Assembly (NCBI RefSeq): GCF_031127815.1
Contig: NZ_JARXHY010000004.1
Span: forward strand, 62,001 to 126,000
DNA from: Pelagicoccus sp. SDUM812003
Lineage (GTDB): Bacteria > Verrucomicrobiota > Verrucomicrobiia > Opitutales > Opitutaceae
Direction of reading: 5' to 3'
DNA length: 64,000 nt
In this document: in pieces, positions 8,395 through 17,155 of the stretch
Layout of the letters: each line of letters begins with the position of its first letter
Position numbering within the stretch: the stretch's first letter is position 1
Program-made: the position numbers and the translations under genes
The notes under the pieces: model-generated
What the model was told of the DNA's origin: nothing
The model's database searches: none
The model's input: the letters and a program-made list of their open reading frames with translations, nothing else

Positions 8395-9696
8395 ATGAAC
8401 GCCACGCTCCTCCGGGTATTCCTTGCCCTCACCATGTTCGTTTGCCCCGCATTTTTTCTGCAGGCTCAAGTCCCGTCTGCGGAGGAAGCGACGCCAAGCG
8501 CCGAGGAGTCCGCGACCGCTGCAGAGGCAAGCGGCGAGCAGGGAGATTCGCCCCGAGCGAGCGAGAATGCGGCGTACGGTTTCTCCGAGCTGAGAAAGGA
8601 ATCCCTCGACAAGCTCAGCGAGCTGACGGACCTCGATTTCGGCGGAAACTCCGGGCTGCGCCTGGCGATGTTCTTCGTACTGCTGCTCGCGACTTTCGTC
8701 ATCCGAAAGATCGTGGTGGCGATCTACGTGAGCTGGTTTCACCGCGTTGCGGAACGCACGAGCTGGTCTTTCGACGACAAGCTTATCCCGGCGCTGACGG
8801 GACCGATTGGCTGGATGGTCTACGTGGTGGGCTTTTTCCTATCGATCTCGTCTCTGAGCCTTTCCACGGAGGTGGACCTGGTGATCCTGAGAATTTTCCA
8901 GGCGTCGACCATGACGGTGCTCTTCTGGGGCTTGCTGCGCGTGGTGGACGTCATGGCGGAGGTCATGGTGGACGTGGCGCGTGAGAGGGACATGGGAGTG
9001 TACCATTTCATCCCGCTGATCAAGAAGACGGCGCGCGTCTTCCTGATCGTGATCGCGGTGGTGCTGGTAGTGCAAAATCTCGGCTATTCGGTGGGCTCGT
9101 TGCTCGCGGGCATGGGTATCGGCGGCTTGGCCTTGGCCCTGGCGGCCCAGCAGTCGTTGGCCAACTTCTTCGGCTCGGTCTCCATCGTGGCGGATCGACC
9201 CTTCAAAGTGGGCGACTGGATTCAGGTCGGCTCGCGCGTCGATGGCGATGTGGAAGAGATCGGCTTGCGCTCCACCAAGGTCAGGACCTGGGCCAAGTCT
9301 CAGCTCACCATCCCCAACAAGGTCTTAGCCGACGAGATCATCGAAAACTGGAGCCGCATGCCGAAGCGTCGGGTGAAGCAGACCATCGGCGTCACCTACA
9401 GCACCTCGCCCGAGAACATGGAAGGTCTGGTGGAGGACATTCGCAAGCTGCTGCGCGAGGATGATGGCGTGAATCAGGATTTCATTCTGGTCAATTTCAC
9501 CGACTTCGGAGACAGCGCCCTACAGATCCTGGTCTACTACTTCACCTCCACAACCGCGTGGCTGGAGCACATGGACATTCGCCAGCGCATCAATCTTAAG
9601 ATCATGAAAGCGGTCCAAGGGCGCGGCTCCTCCATCGCGTTTCCCACCCGCACGGTTCATTTGGAAGGCGTGGGGCTGCAGAAGGAGGAGTCATGA
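8395..9696 (+). CDS. MscS-family mechanosensitive ion channel
   Basis: The start is placed at MNATLLRVFLALTMFV, which opens a signal peptide ending near FFLQAQ; an in-frame ATG at 8353 is the alternative. After an acidic, Ala/Glu-rich periplasmic stretch come at least four hydrophobic helices, then the pore helix with the Gly/Ala pattern GSLLAGMGIGGLALALAAQ. The beta domain signature VADRPFKVGDWIQVG and the cytoplasmic alpha-beta cage follow. The channel opens under membrane tension to release solutes during osmotic downshock. The extra N-terminal signal and periplasmic segment make it larger than E. coli MscS (286 aa), as in many multi-helix relatives. It stands alone between two terminator-bearing gaps. 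Confidence 0.88.
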   Translation: MNATLLRVFLALTMFVCPAFFLQAQVPSAEEATPSAEESATAAEASGEQGDSPRASENAAYGFSELRKESLDKLSELTDLDFGGNSGLRLAMFFVLLLATFVIRKIVVAIYVSWFHRVAERTSWSFDDKLIPALTGPIGWMVYVVGFFLSISSLSLSTEVDLVILRIFQASTMTVLFWGLLRVVDVMAEVMVDVARERDMGVYHFIPLIKKTARVFLIVIAVVLVVQNLGYSVGSLLAGMGIGGLALALAAQQSLANFFGSVSIVADRPFKVGDWIQVGSRVDGDVEEIGLRSTKVRTWAKSQLTIPNKVLADEIIENWSRMPKRRVKQTIGVTYSTSPENMEGLVEDIRKLLREDDGVNQDFILVNFTDFGDSALQILVYYFTSTTAWLEHMDIRQRINLKIMKAVQGRGSSIAFPTRTVHLEGVGLQKEES

Positions 9697-9839
9697 TGGC
9701 CATTATGGCGGCTGATGGCTGTCGGAATCCCGAATTGCGGGATGTTGGATAAGGGAAAACGCTAAATACTGAAGAATGCTTAACTTAGGCGCTGAGTAAA
9801 AATCTTAAAAAAAGCGCTAATTCCCATATTTTTTACACG

Positions 9840-9998
9840 TGAAGCGTGATATGGTTTGCGAAGATCCCTTATGCTGCTTTTGGTGGTAAGTATGCAGCGG
9901 GGATTGCCTATAGATCCTCGATAGCCCTGCGCTAAAATCCACTTTCTTTATGTTGTTTGGGAGAAGTCCGGCCTCTTCGGAGGCCGGGCTTTTATTTT
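9840..9998 (+). ncRNA. Candidate intergenic structured RNA
   Basis: The 421-base gap between mscS (ends 9696) and a leftward gene (ends 10118) holds a structured segment closed by a perfect terminator on the plus strand. Visible pairings include CACG/CGTG around 9837-9848 and a longer stem in which GATCCC and GCTGC pair with GCAGC and GGGGAT (about 9862-9905). No open frame of note lies in it and no gene follows on that strand, so the terminator would end a stand-alone transcript. It does not look like SRP RNA or tmRNA; 6S RNA is possible but unproven. An alternative is a long 3' UTR of mscS. The AT-rich 9740-9840 upstream could hold the promoter. Confidence 0.35.
9968..9998 (+). terminator. 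Strong rho-independent terminator
   Basis: CCGGCCTC (9968-9975), TTCG tetraloop, GAGGCCGG (9980-9987), then TTTTATTTT. The UUCG loop closed by a C-G pair is extra stable. It ends a plus-strand transcript in a gene-free gap. It may also help stop leftward transcripts. Confidence 0.88.
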
Positions 9999-10117
9999 GT
10001 CCTCCTGCTGCTTGGGCTTAGGATATGACGGTCGGGAGGATTGGGTCGCCCATGGCGGACGCCTCCTTGGAACGGCTAGCCAGGACGCAGTTAGCCCTGT
10101 CGGCGAATCGGCGCTTT

Positions 10118-10831
10118 CTACACGGCGGTGGCGACGAGCAAGCGATTGAGCTGCAAGCCGGTTTCGGCCCAGAGGCAGCGGAATCCAGCGTTGGCGAACG
10201 CGGTTTCGATTTCCATGGAGGTGAATAGGCCCAATCGGTGGGTTTCGTGCAGGTTCACGGTTCGCTCGGCAAGCTCCACCTCGTAGTCGATTTGCAGGAC
10301 GGAGACTCGGCCGTCGGTTTCGCCCTGGCGCGAGCGAACGATCTGAGCTCCGCTGTCGGGATCGCGGGCGGCGGTCACGTCGATCTGCCCTTCGCGCCAT
10401 TCCTCGGGGCTGATCCACGGCTCGCACACGACCCAGCCGCCAGCGTTCAAGTGCTTGCGGAAGCAATGGGCGGTGGCTTGCAGCCCCTCCAGCGTTTCCA
10501 CGTACCCGATGGAGCTGAAAAGGCAGAGCAGGGCGTCGTAGCAGCGGTTGAGCTGGAAGTCGCGCATGTCCGCGAGCTCGAAGCGGGATCGCGGGAGCTT
10601 GGTTCTGGCGAGTCGGATGAACTCGGCTTCGATATCGATGCCATCGACATCGTAGGGCCTCAGCTTGACCAGCTGCAACGCGTGCTCCCCGGTGCCGCAG
10701 CCGACGTCGAGCAGGCGGGTGGGGCGAGGGACGCGTTTTCCCAGAAGGTAGTCGAGGCGCCGCGCCTCCGCCGCGTAGTCCTTTCGGTCGCGGTAGATGG
10801 CATCGTAGAAAGCGGCGCTTTTGTGAAACAT
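10118..10831 (-). CDS. Class I SAM-dependent methyltransferase
   Basis: The 237 residues show motif I LLDVGCGTGEHALQL, an acidic residue closing strand beta-2 (VDGIDIEAEF), motif II/III in the DALLCLFSSIGYV segment, and a C-terminal beta region with two Glu/His-rich strands (LNLHETHRLGLF-like). It resembles small cytosolic methyltransferases of the Methyltransf_11/25 type, whose substrates cannot be read from sequence. The start MFHKSAAFYDAIY, with a Y-D-x-I-Y motif before the Rossmann core, is typical of this group. Monocistronic; it faces away from the yej operon across 186 bases that must contain both promoters. Confidence 0.85.
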   Translation of the reverse strand: MFHKSAAFYDAIYRDRKDYAAEARRLDYLLGKRVPRPTRLLDVGCGTGEHALQLVKLRPYDVDGIDIEAEFIRLARTKLPRSRFELADMRDFQLNRCYDALLCLFSSIGYVETLEGLQATAHCFRKHLNAGGWVVCEPWISPEEWREGQIDVTAARDPDSGAQIVRSRQGETDGRVSVLQIDYEVELAERTVNLHETHRLGLFTSMEIETAFANAGFRCLWAETGLQLNRLLVATAV

Positions 10832-11017
10832 TTGGGCAAGTCTATCCGTATGCGTTTTAAGCTCAATAGGTAAGGAAGCTTTCCTTGCTTAAGCGTCTGG
10901 ACTTCGAAGGGGTCATGACCATAGTTGTGCCTCCGATTGCGGAGGGCTCTAGTCGTCCAAAGCGGAACCTTCTGAACTCCTCGCCGATCCAACCGATACA
11001 ACATCAACCCAAGCTTT

Positions 11018-12817
11018 ATGTTCAGGTCCCAATTTTTTCGTAACCGTCTGACCATCCATTTTTTAACCTTGTTCTTAACCGCTGTCTTCGCTGCCAATGC
11101 CACTAGAGGCGGGACGGTCGTCCCTTCCGAAGACTGGGAGGACGACTATGATCCCATCGCCAGCCCTGACGCCGTGGTGGGCGGAGAGGTTAAAATAGCT
11201 CTTGGACCCTATCCCAGTAGTTTCAACGCGATAACGAACTACACCTATCAGAGCATCACGGTGTTCAATCTCTTGTTCGATACCTTGATGGACAATGACC
11301 CCATTTCCTTGGAGTGGCGTCCGAAGATAGCCGACAAGATTGAAGTTTCGGACGACAAGTTAGAATTCACCGTGTATTTGAATCCCAATGCCCGCTGGAG
11401 TGACGGCGAGCCTATCACCTCAGCTGACTTCAAGTTTACCTTGGATACGATTATGGACCCAAACAATATCGTGGGACCGTGGAGAAATGCGTATCAGGAA
11501 TTTGAAGACCCGGTGATCATTGACGATCATACATTCAGTATTCGAGCGACTGAATTGCACTGGAGAAATCTTAACGCGATCGCTGGGTTCGTTCTGTTGC
11601 CGAAGCATTACTTCCAAGGCAAAGACTTCAACAAGCAGAACTTTGAATTTCCGGTGGTTTCCGGTCGCTACGAGCTGGTTGAGATCAAGGAGGGGATTTC
11701 GATTCGGTTCGACCGCCGCGATGACTGGTGGCTTGAGGATCAAAAGCGCTATCAAGGAGTAAGCAATTTCCAATCGATCGAATATCGATTTTACCCAGAT
11801 CGTGAACTTGTGTTCGAATCCTTCATGAAGGGCGAGGTTGACCTATTTACGCAGTTGACCGCTACCATCTGGTCAGAGAGAGCCAAGGGCGAACCGTTCG
11901 AGAAAAACTGGATTGTCAAGCAAGCGGTCTACAACAAGGAGCCCGTTCCTTACCAGGGGTTTGCTATCAATATGCGCCGCGCCCCATACGACGATAAGCG
12001 TGTGCGCCAGGCCCTATGCCATCTGCTTGATCGAGAGCGTATCAATGAAACCATGATGCATGGTCACTACTTCCTCTTGCAGTCTTACGCGACCGAGCTC
12101 TACGGGGAGGATAACCCGAATCCGAATCCCGCGTACGACTTCAACCCCGAAAAGGCTCGCAAGTTGCTCGCTGAAGCCGGCTGGAAAGTAGATCCATCAG
12201 ATGGAAAGCTGAAAAAAGATGGCAAACCGTTTGTCATCAATTTTCTACTACGTGCGCCAGAATGGTCCAAGTATCTAGTCGTATACCAGGAAGCCCTGAA
12301 GGATGTCGGCATCGATATGGAGATAAAGATGACTGACTGGGCAGGATGGACAAAGGAGATGGATGAATTCAATTTCGAGATGACGCTCGAGGCGTGGGGC
12401 GTGCCTGTCTTTAGAGATCCCGAAGGGGCTTGGCATTCCAAGCAAGCTAACGAAAAGGGCGGCAACAACCATAGCGGTCTACAAAGTCCTGAGGTTGACG
12501 CCTTGATCGAAAAGCAAAAGAGCGTTTTTGATGTCAGCGAGCGAAATGACATCCTAAGGCAAATCGATGCCATCGTTTATGACGAGGTGCCTATGGTCCT
12601 TGCGTGGATGGTCGATTACAAACGGCTCTTTTACTGGAATAAGTTTGGAATGCCTGACACTGTTCTGGACAAGTATAACGATGAAGAAGCAGCTTATCAC
12701 TATTGGTGGATCGATCCTGATCAGGAAGCGGATCTTGAAAATGCGATGGCGACTGGCGAAGCTTTGCCTCCGAGACCGAGTAAAGTCTACTTCGAAGAAA
12801 TGTATCACGGCGAGTAG
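11018..12817 (+). CDS. yejA: Periplasmic peptide-binding protein, YejA-like (SBP family 5)
   Basis: A basic N-terminus and hydrophobic core (residues 1-28) form a signal peptide. The body of the 599 residues is a family 5 extracellular solute-binding protein, with an entry motif ATRGG, the LNPNARWSDGEPITSADFKFT segment typical of oligopeptide binders, YQGFAINMRRAPYDDKRVRQAL, and the YNPEKARKLL-like helix. YejA-type proteins bind peptides and microcin C and hand them to the YejBEF membrane complex; the gene order here matches E. coli yejABEF. It starts the operon; the next gene begins 16 bases after its stop. Base composition is noticeably more AT-rich than in flanking genes. Confidence 0.9.
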   Translation: MFRSQFFRNRLTIHFLTLFLTAVFAANATRGGTVVPSEDWEDDYDPIASPDAVVGGEVKIALGPYPSSFNAITNYTYQSITVFNLLFDTLMDNDPISLEWRPKIADKIEVSDDKLEFTVYLNPNARWSDGEPITSADFKFTLDTIMDPNNIVGPWRNAYQEFEDPVIIDDHTFSIRATELHWRNLNAIAGFVLLPKHYFQGKDFNKQNFEFPVVSGRYELVEIKEGISIRFDRRDDWWLEDQKRYQGVSNFQSIEYRFYPDRELVFESFMKGEVDLFTQLTATIWSERAKGEPFEKNWIVKQAVYNKEPVPYQGFAINMRRAPYDDKRVRQALCHLLDRERINETMMHGHYFLLQSYATELYGEDNPNPNPAYDFNPEKARKLLAEAGWKVDPSDGKLKKDGKPFVINFLLRAPEWSKYLVVYQEALKDVGIDMEIKMTDWAGWTKEMDEFNFEMTLEAWGVPVFRDPEGAWHSKQANEKGGNNHSGLQSPEVDALIEKQKSVFDVSERNDILRQIDAIVYDEVPMVLAWMVDYKRLFYWNKFGMPDTVLDKYNDEEAAYHYWWIDPDQEADLENAMATGEALPPRPSKVYFEEMYHGE

Positions 12818-12832
12818 TCGTTTCGCGTACGC

Positions 12833-13870
12833 ATGAGTGAGAGACTCGCCTACCTTGTTCGTCGCCTTCTATTGGTCATTCCGACCTTTATAGGGATAAC
12901 GCTCGCATCCTTTCTTCTTTGTCAGTTCGTCCCTGGAGGACCTGTTGAGCAGGCTATGCTTAAGATGCGTGGTGATGGTTCAGCTTCAGGGGCTTTGGGC
13001 ACGGAGCAGGTCACCGAAGCTCAGCGACAAGCGATCGTTGAGCACTTCGGTTTCGATAAGCCGATCTTAGTGCGCTACTGGGATTGGCTTGTGATAAACA
13101 AGATGGGTATGACGGTCGATTCGTATGTTTACAACAACAAGACTGTTGGCCAGTTGATCGTGGATCGGTTCCCTGTTTCGCTTACCTTTGGGATTGTCGG
13201 ATTCCTGCTTACCTACGTTGTCTGCATACCATTGGGGATCGCGAAGGCATTGCGAAATGGGAGTGGATTCGACTTTGCTTCCAGTGTGTTGGTGTTTATT
13301 GGATACGCGATTCCCGCCTTTGCCTTTGGCATGTTGCTTAAGCTTTTCTTTTCTGGAATGTCTCCACATTTTTGGGACATATTCCCAGCAGGGGGATTTC
13401 GATCTGCGGATTGGGATAAGTTGACTTTGGTGCAAAAGATATGGGACCAAGCTCGGCACATGTTCCTCCCGGTACTTTGCTACATTATCGGGAACTTCGC
13501 TGTTTTGACCTTGCTGATGAAAAACTCGCTACTTGATCAAATTGGTCACGACTACGTCCGTACTGTTGTAGCTCGTGGTGGAAACATGCAGATGGCGGTT
13601 TGGAAGCATGCGTTGCGAAATTCGCTCATTCCCATTGCGACCGGTTTTGGCAGTGTTTTTTCCATCATGTTCGCGGGATCGGTGTTGATCGAACGTGTTT
13701 TCAATATTCCGGGAATTGGACTGTTGAGCTTGGATGCGATCGTTTCACGCGACTACATGGTGTTCATGGGGATCCTTGCTTTGACTTCGATCGTCGGTCT
13801 GGTTGGCCGGATTTTTTCAGACTTTTGCTACATGCTGATCGATCCGAGAATCTCATTCTCTAAAGACTAG
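12833..13870 (+). CDS. yejB: Peptide ABC transporter permease, YejB-like
   Basis: The 345 residues have the layout of the OppB/DppB permease family. The first helix is RRLLLVIPTFIGITLASFLL. A long periplasmic loop carries the YejB-type stretch GGPVEQAMLKM, and five further helices and the EAA loop (ARGGNMQMAVWKHALRNSLIP) follow. The EAA loop contacts the ATPase. The ending GRIFSDFCYMLIDPRISF is characteristic of YejB. It forms a heterodimeric channel with the next gene product, six bases downstream. Its composition is AT-rich, like yejA. Confidence 0.9.
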   Translation: MSERLAYLVRRLLLVIPTFIGITLASFLLCQFVPGGPVEQAMLKMRGDGSASGALGTEQVTEAQRQAIVEHFGFDKPILVRYWDWLVINKMGMTVDSYVYNNKTVGQLIVDRFPVSLTFGIVGFLLTYVVCIPLGIAKALRNGSGFDFASSVLVFIGYAIPAFAFGMLLKLFFSGMSPHFWDIFPAGGFRSADWDKLTLVQKIWDQARHMFLPVLCYIIGNFAVLTLLMKNSLLDQIGHDYVRTVVARGGNMQMAVWKHALRNSLIPIATGFGSVFSIMFAGSVLIERVFNIPGIGLLSLDAIVSRDYMVFMGILALTSIVGLVGRIFSDFCYMLIDPRISFSKD

Positions 13871-13876
13871 CGGCGT

Positions 13877-15469
13877 ATGTGGAAGCCCAAGCTTAACCCA
13901 ATCACTCGGAAGCGCCTTCATCGCTTTCGCTCCCTAAAGAGAGCGTATCGATCATTCTGGATCTTGGTCGCTCTCTACGTTTGCAGCATGTTGGCGGACG
14001 TTCTATGCAACGATAGGCCGCTCTACGTAAAGTTCGAAGGTGAATCTTATTTCCCCATTTTCGCTTATTATCCCGATGACCTTTTCACAGGGAGCGGTTT
14101 GCAGACTCGACCGGATTACAAGCGAATCTCCGAATCGGAGGCTTTTGCCGCAGAGACCGGAAACTACATGGTCTTTCCTCCTGTTCCGTATGGACCGTTC
14201 GAAACCTTGGAGGCCTCTAGTATTGAAGCGGATGATACGGTTTGGATAGAGATTCGTCGAGATCAACGCGTTGCATCTGTGAACATTGATAGCGATTGGA
14301 CGGTTGCGAGAGCTCAAGGCTTGGAGGTTCTGTTTGATGGAATTGATCGTAGGTCAGTCCGCTCTTCTCCGGTGGATGATTACTGGAAACTGTCATCGGG
14401 AATGAAGGAGGCCATTCTTGCTCGTCTAGCGAATGATAGGGATCTGGATACGTACTCCGAAAATGTGATGCTGAGCAATGGAATGGAAGCGGAAGCAAGC
14501 CTCTCGCCTTACAGCGTTCGTAGCCGAGAGCCTGATTCCATTCGTGTCACCATTCGTGAAAGTGTGAAGCGTTCAAAGCCTATCAGGTTGGCCTATCTTC
14601 AAGGTGACGTTTTACAACCGCCTCCATTCTGGACTGAATTGAGTTCGCAGGTTCGTGAGTTGATAGTCGACAAGGCGGATGAGCGAATGGAAAGAAGCGT
14701 ATCTGAGTCTAGCTTCGAAATCGACGGACTTACTTACGTAGCAAAATTCGAAAAAGAGGACGTTCATTTTCCGTTTCGACCGACGAGCAATCACTGGTTT
14801 GGTTTGGATAGTTCGGGGCGCGACGTGCTCGTTCGTATTCTTTACGGATTACGCATCTCCTTGAATTTCGGTATCGCTCTCGTGATAACGACGATGGTGG
14901 TTGGTGTATTGGTCGGCGGACTACAGGGCTACTATGGGGGCAAGTTTGATCTGGTTGGCCAGCGCTTTATCGAGATATGGGAGGCGTTGCCTTTTCTCTA
15001 CATTATGATTTTCATGGGGTCGATCTTCGGTCAAAGCTTCCTATTGTTGCTGGTCATCTACGGGGTATTCAACTGGATCGGGATTTCCTATTACATGCGT
15101 GGCGAGTTCCTGAAGTTGCGCAAACAACCCTTTGTAGAGGCGGCGCGTTGCCTGGGCTTGCCAGACGGGAAGATAATGTTGCGCCACATTCTGCCGAACG
15201 GACTTGTGCCGGTCATCACCTTTTTCCCTTTTTCATTGGTGGGGGCGATTTTCGCTTTGTCGGCCTTGGATTTTCTTGGGTTTGGCATGCCTCCGCCAAC
15301 ACCCAGCTGGGGCGAAATGCTTTCCCAAGCCCAGGAATTCAAGTATGCTTGGTGGCTGGTGCTGTATCCATCGCTCGCTCTATTCGTGGTGATTTTGTTG
15401 GGGGTTTTCGTTGGCGAAGGTATCAGAGCCGCGTTCGATCCGAGAGTGAATAGCAGATTTGAATCATGA
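13877..15469 (+). CDS. yejE: Peptide ABC transporter permease, YejE-like, with periplasmic insertion
   Basis: The N-terminus matches YejE (RFRSLKRAYRSFWIL, then CNDRPLYVKFEGESYFPIF). The C-terminal 230 residues are a standard permease core: SNHWFGLDSSGRDVLVRILYG, EAA loop CLGLPDGKIMLRHILPNG, and LDFLGFGMPPPTPSWGEML. Between them, at roughly residues 100-300, lies an extra segment of about 190 residues with mixed charge and no membrane helix, predicted to face the periplasm. E. coli YejE is 341 residues; this one is 530. The insertion may alter docking of the binding protein (inference). The stop overlaps the next ATG by four bases (ATGA), so translation is coupled to yejF. Confidence 0.9.
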   Translation: MWKPKLNPITRKRLHRFRSLKRAYRSFWILVALYVCSMLADVLCNDRPLYVKFEGESYFPIFAYYPDDLFTGSGLQTRPDYKRISESEAFAAETGNYMVFPPVPYGPFETLEASSIEADDTVWIEIRRDQRVASVNIDSDWTVARAQGLEVLFDGIDRRSVRSSPVDDYWKLSSGMKEAILARLANDRDLDTYSENVMLSNGMEAEASLSPYSVRSREPDSIRVTIRESVKRSKPIRLAYLQGDVLQPPPFWTELSSQVRELIVDKADERMERSVSESSFEIDGLTYVAKFEKEDVHFPFRPTSNHWFGLDSSGRDVLVRILYGLRISLNFGIALVITTMVVGVLVGGLQGYYGGKFDLVGQRFIEIWEALPFLYIMIFMGSIFGQSFLLLLVIYGVFNWIGISYYMRGEFLKLRKQPFVEAARCLGLPDGKIMLRHILPNGLVPVITFFPFSLVGAIFALSALDFLGFGMPPPTPSWGEMLSQAQEFKYAWWLVLYPSLALFVVILLGVFVGEGIRAAFDPRVNSRFES

Positions 15470-17109
15470 GTGAATCGAAGGAAAAGCTGCTAGTCGTCGA
15501 AGACTTGAACATCGAATTTCGAACAGAGGATCAAATCGTTCGAGCGGTTGATGGTCTTTCGTTTCACGTGAACGAAGGAGAGATTCTCGGTATTGTTGGA
15601 GAATCAGGTAGTGGAAAATCGGTTACAGGAATGAGCTTGCTACGCTTGATCCCTGTTCCCATTGGGAGGATTGTATCTGGCAGAGCATTGTTTCGTGGAC
15701 GTGATCTTCTAAGCCTGCCGATCAAGGAACTCAAATCGATCAGAGGCAAAGAGATCGGCATCATCTTCCAGGAGCCGATGACCGCGCTCTCTCCGCTCAT
15801 GACCGTGGGCAAGCAGTTTGTCGAAACCTTGCAGCTTCATTTCGACTTGAGTCCGGAGGAGGCTTGGAAACGCTCGGTAGGCTGGCTTGAGAAGGTGGGC
15901 ATTCCCGAGCCGGAGGAGCGCATGAACAGCTATCCGTTCCAGTTCTCCGGCGGCATGCGCCAGCGTGTGATGATCGCCATGACGTTGATGTTGGAGCCCT
16001 CGCTGATCATCGCCGACGAACCGACTACCGCTTTGGACGTGACTACGCAGCGGCAGATTTTCGAACTGATCCTGCGCGTGCGAAGCGAGAAGAGCGCCAT
16101 CATCTTCATAACCCATGACATGGGCGTGATCTGGCAGCTTTGCGATCGAGTGATGGTGATGGAGAAGTCCCGCAAGGTGGAGGAGGGCGAGCTGCGCCAG
16201 ATATTCGGCGCTCCTGTCGAACCATACACGAAAACCTTGCTACGAGCGGTGCCGCGTCTGAACGACGAACCGAGAAAGCGGCCCGTGGCGGTGCAAGACG
16301 AGCCGCTGCTTCAGGTGAGGGATCTGCGGACCTGGTTTCCGATCAAGAAAGGCATTTTCTCGCGAACCGTGGGTCATGTGAAGGCGGTCGACGAAGTGAG
16401 CTTCACGGTGAGACAGGGAGAGACCTTGGCGTTGGTAGGCGAAAGCGGCAGCGGCAAGAGCACCATCGGGCGTACCATCCTTGGCCTCGAAAAGGCTCAA
16501 GGCGGCTCAATCCTCTATCGCGGTCAGGAGCTGTTGGGGTTGAACCGAAAGGCGTTTCTTCCTCATCGGCGAAACCTTCAGGTCGTCTTCCAGGATCCGT
16601 TTAGCTCGCTCAATCCGCGTTTGACGGTGCTGGACATTTTGACCGAAGGACTCGAGCACCACGGATTGCTTCAAGGCGAGGCGAAGACTGACATCGCGGC
16701 TCGCCTGATGGAGGAGGTAGGTCTCAAGGCGGACCAGATCTTCCGTTACCCGCACGAGTTCAGCGGCGGACAGCGCCAGCGCATTTGCATTGCTCGGGCG
16801 ATCTCGCTCAAGCCGGAGTTCGTCATTCTCGACGAAGCGGTCAGCGCTTTGGACGTCACCATCCAGGCCCAGGTGATCGATTTGCTGATGGAGTTGCAGG
16901 ACCGTCTGAATCTGTCCTACCTTTTCATTTCTCATGACTTGAGTGTAGTGAAACGCATTTCCGATCGGACCATCGTGCTGCGAAAAGGAAAAATCGTCGA
17001 ACAAGGCGAGACGCAGCAGGTCATCGGAGATCCGCAGCATGACTACACCCAACGCCTGCTTCAGGCAGTGCCCATACCCGGCGACGAGAGTTGCCGTCTG
17101 GTGATCTAA
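15466..17109 (+). CDS. yejF: Peptide ABC transporter ATPase with two nucleotide-binding domains, YejF-like
   Basis: Two complete ABC cassettes are fused in 547 residues, as in YejF. The first has Walker A GESGSGKSVTG, signature FSGGMRQRVMIA and Walker B LIIADEPTTALD; the second has GESGSGKSTIG, FSGGQRQRICIA and FVILDEAVSALD. Each is followed by the oligopeptide-transport extension that ends near P-x-H-x-Y-T (EPYTKTLL and QHDYTQRLL). The protein sits on the cytoplasmic face of YejB/YejE and powers import. GC content rises inside the gene: the row 15541-15600 has 29 G/C of 60, the row 16741-16800 has 39 of 60, so the 5' third looks like yejABE and the rest like the chromosome. Confidence 0.92.
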   Translation: MSESKEKLLVVEDLNIEFRTEDQIVRAVDGLSFHVNEGEILGIVGESGSGKSVTGMSLLRLIPVPIGRIVSGRALFRGRDLLSLPIKELKSIRGKEIGIIFQEPMTALSPLMTVGKQFVETLQLHFDLSPEEAWKRSVGWLEKVGIPEPEERMNSYPFQFSGGMRQRVMIAMTLMLEPSLIIADEPTTALDVTTQRQIFELILRVRSEKSAIIFITHDMGVIWQLCDRVMVMEKSRKVEEGELRQIFGAPVEPYTKTLLRAVPRLNDEPRKRPVAVQDEPLLQVRDLRTWFPIKKGIFSRTVGHVKAVDEVSFTVRQGETLALVGESGSGKSTIGRTILGLEKAQGGSILYRGQELLGLNRKAFLPHRRNLQVVFQDPFSSLNPRLTVLDILTEGLEHHGLLQGEAKTDIAARLMEEVGLKADQIFRYPHEFSGGQRQRICIARAISLKPEFVILDEAVSALDVTIQAQVIDLLMELQDRLNLSYLFISHDLSVVKRISDRTIVLRKGKIVEQGETQQVIGDPQHDYTQRLLQAVPIPGDESCRLVI

Positions 17110-17155
17110 ACATGCCTAAACCGCGACTTTTCGAATCCAAAAACCGTATCCGCCC

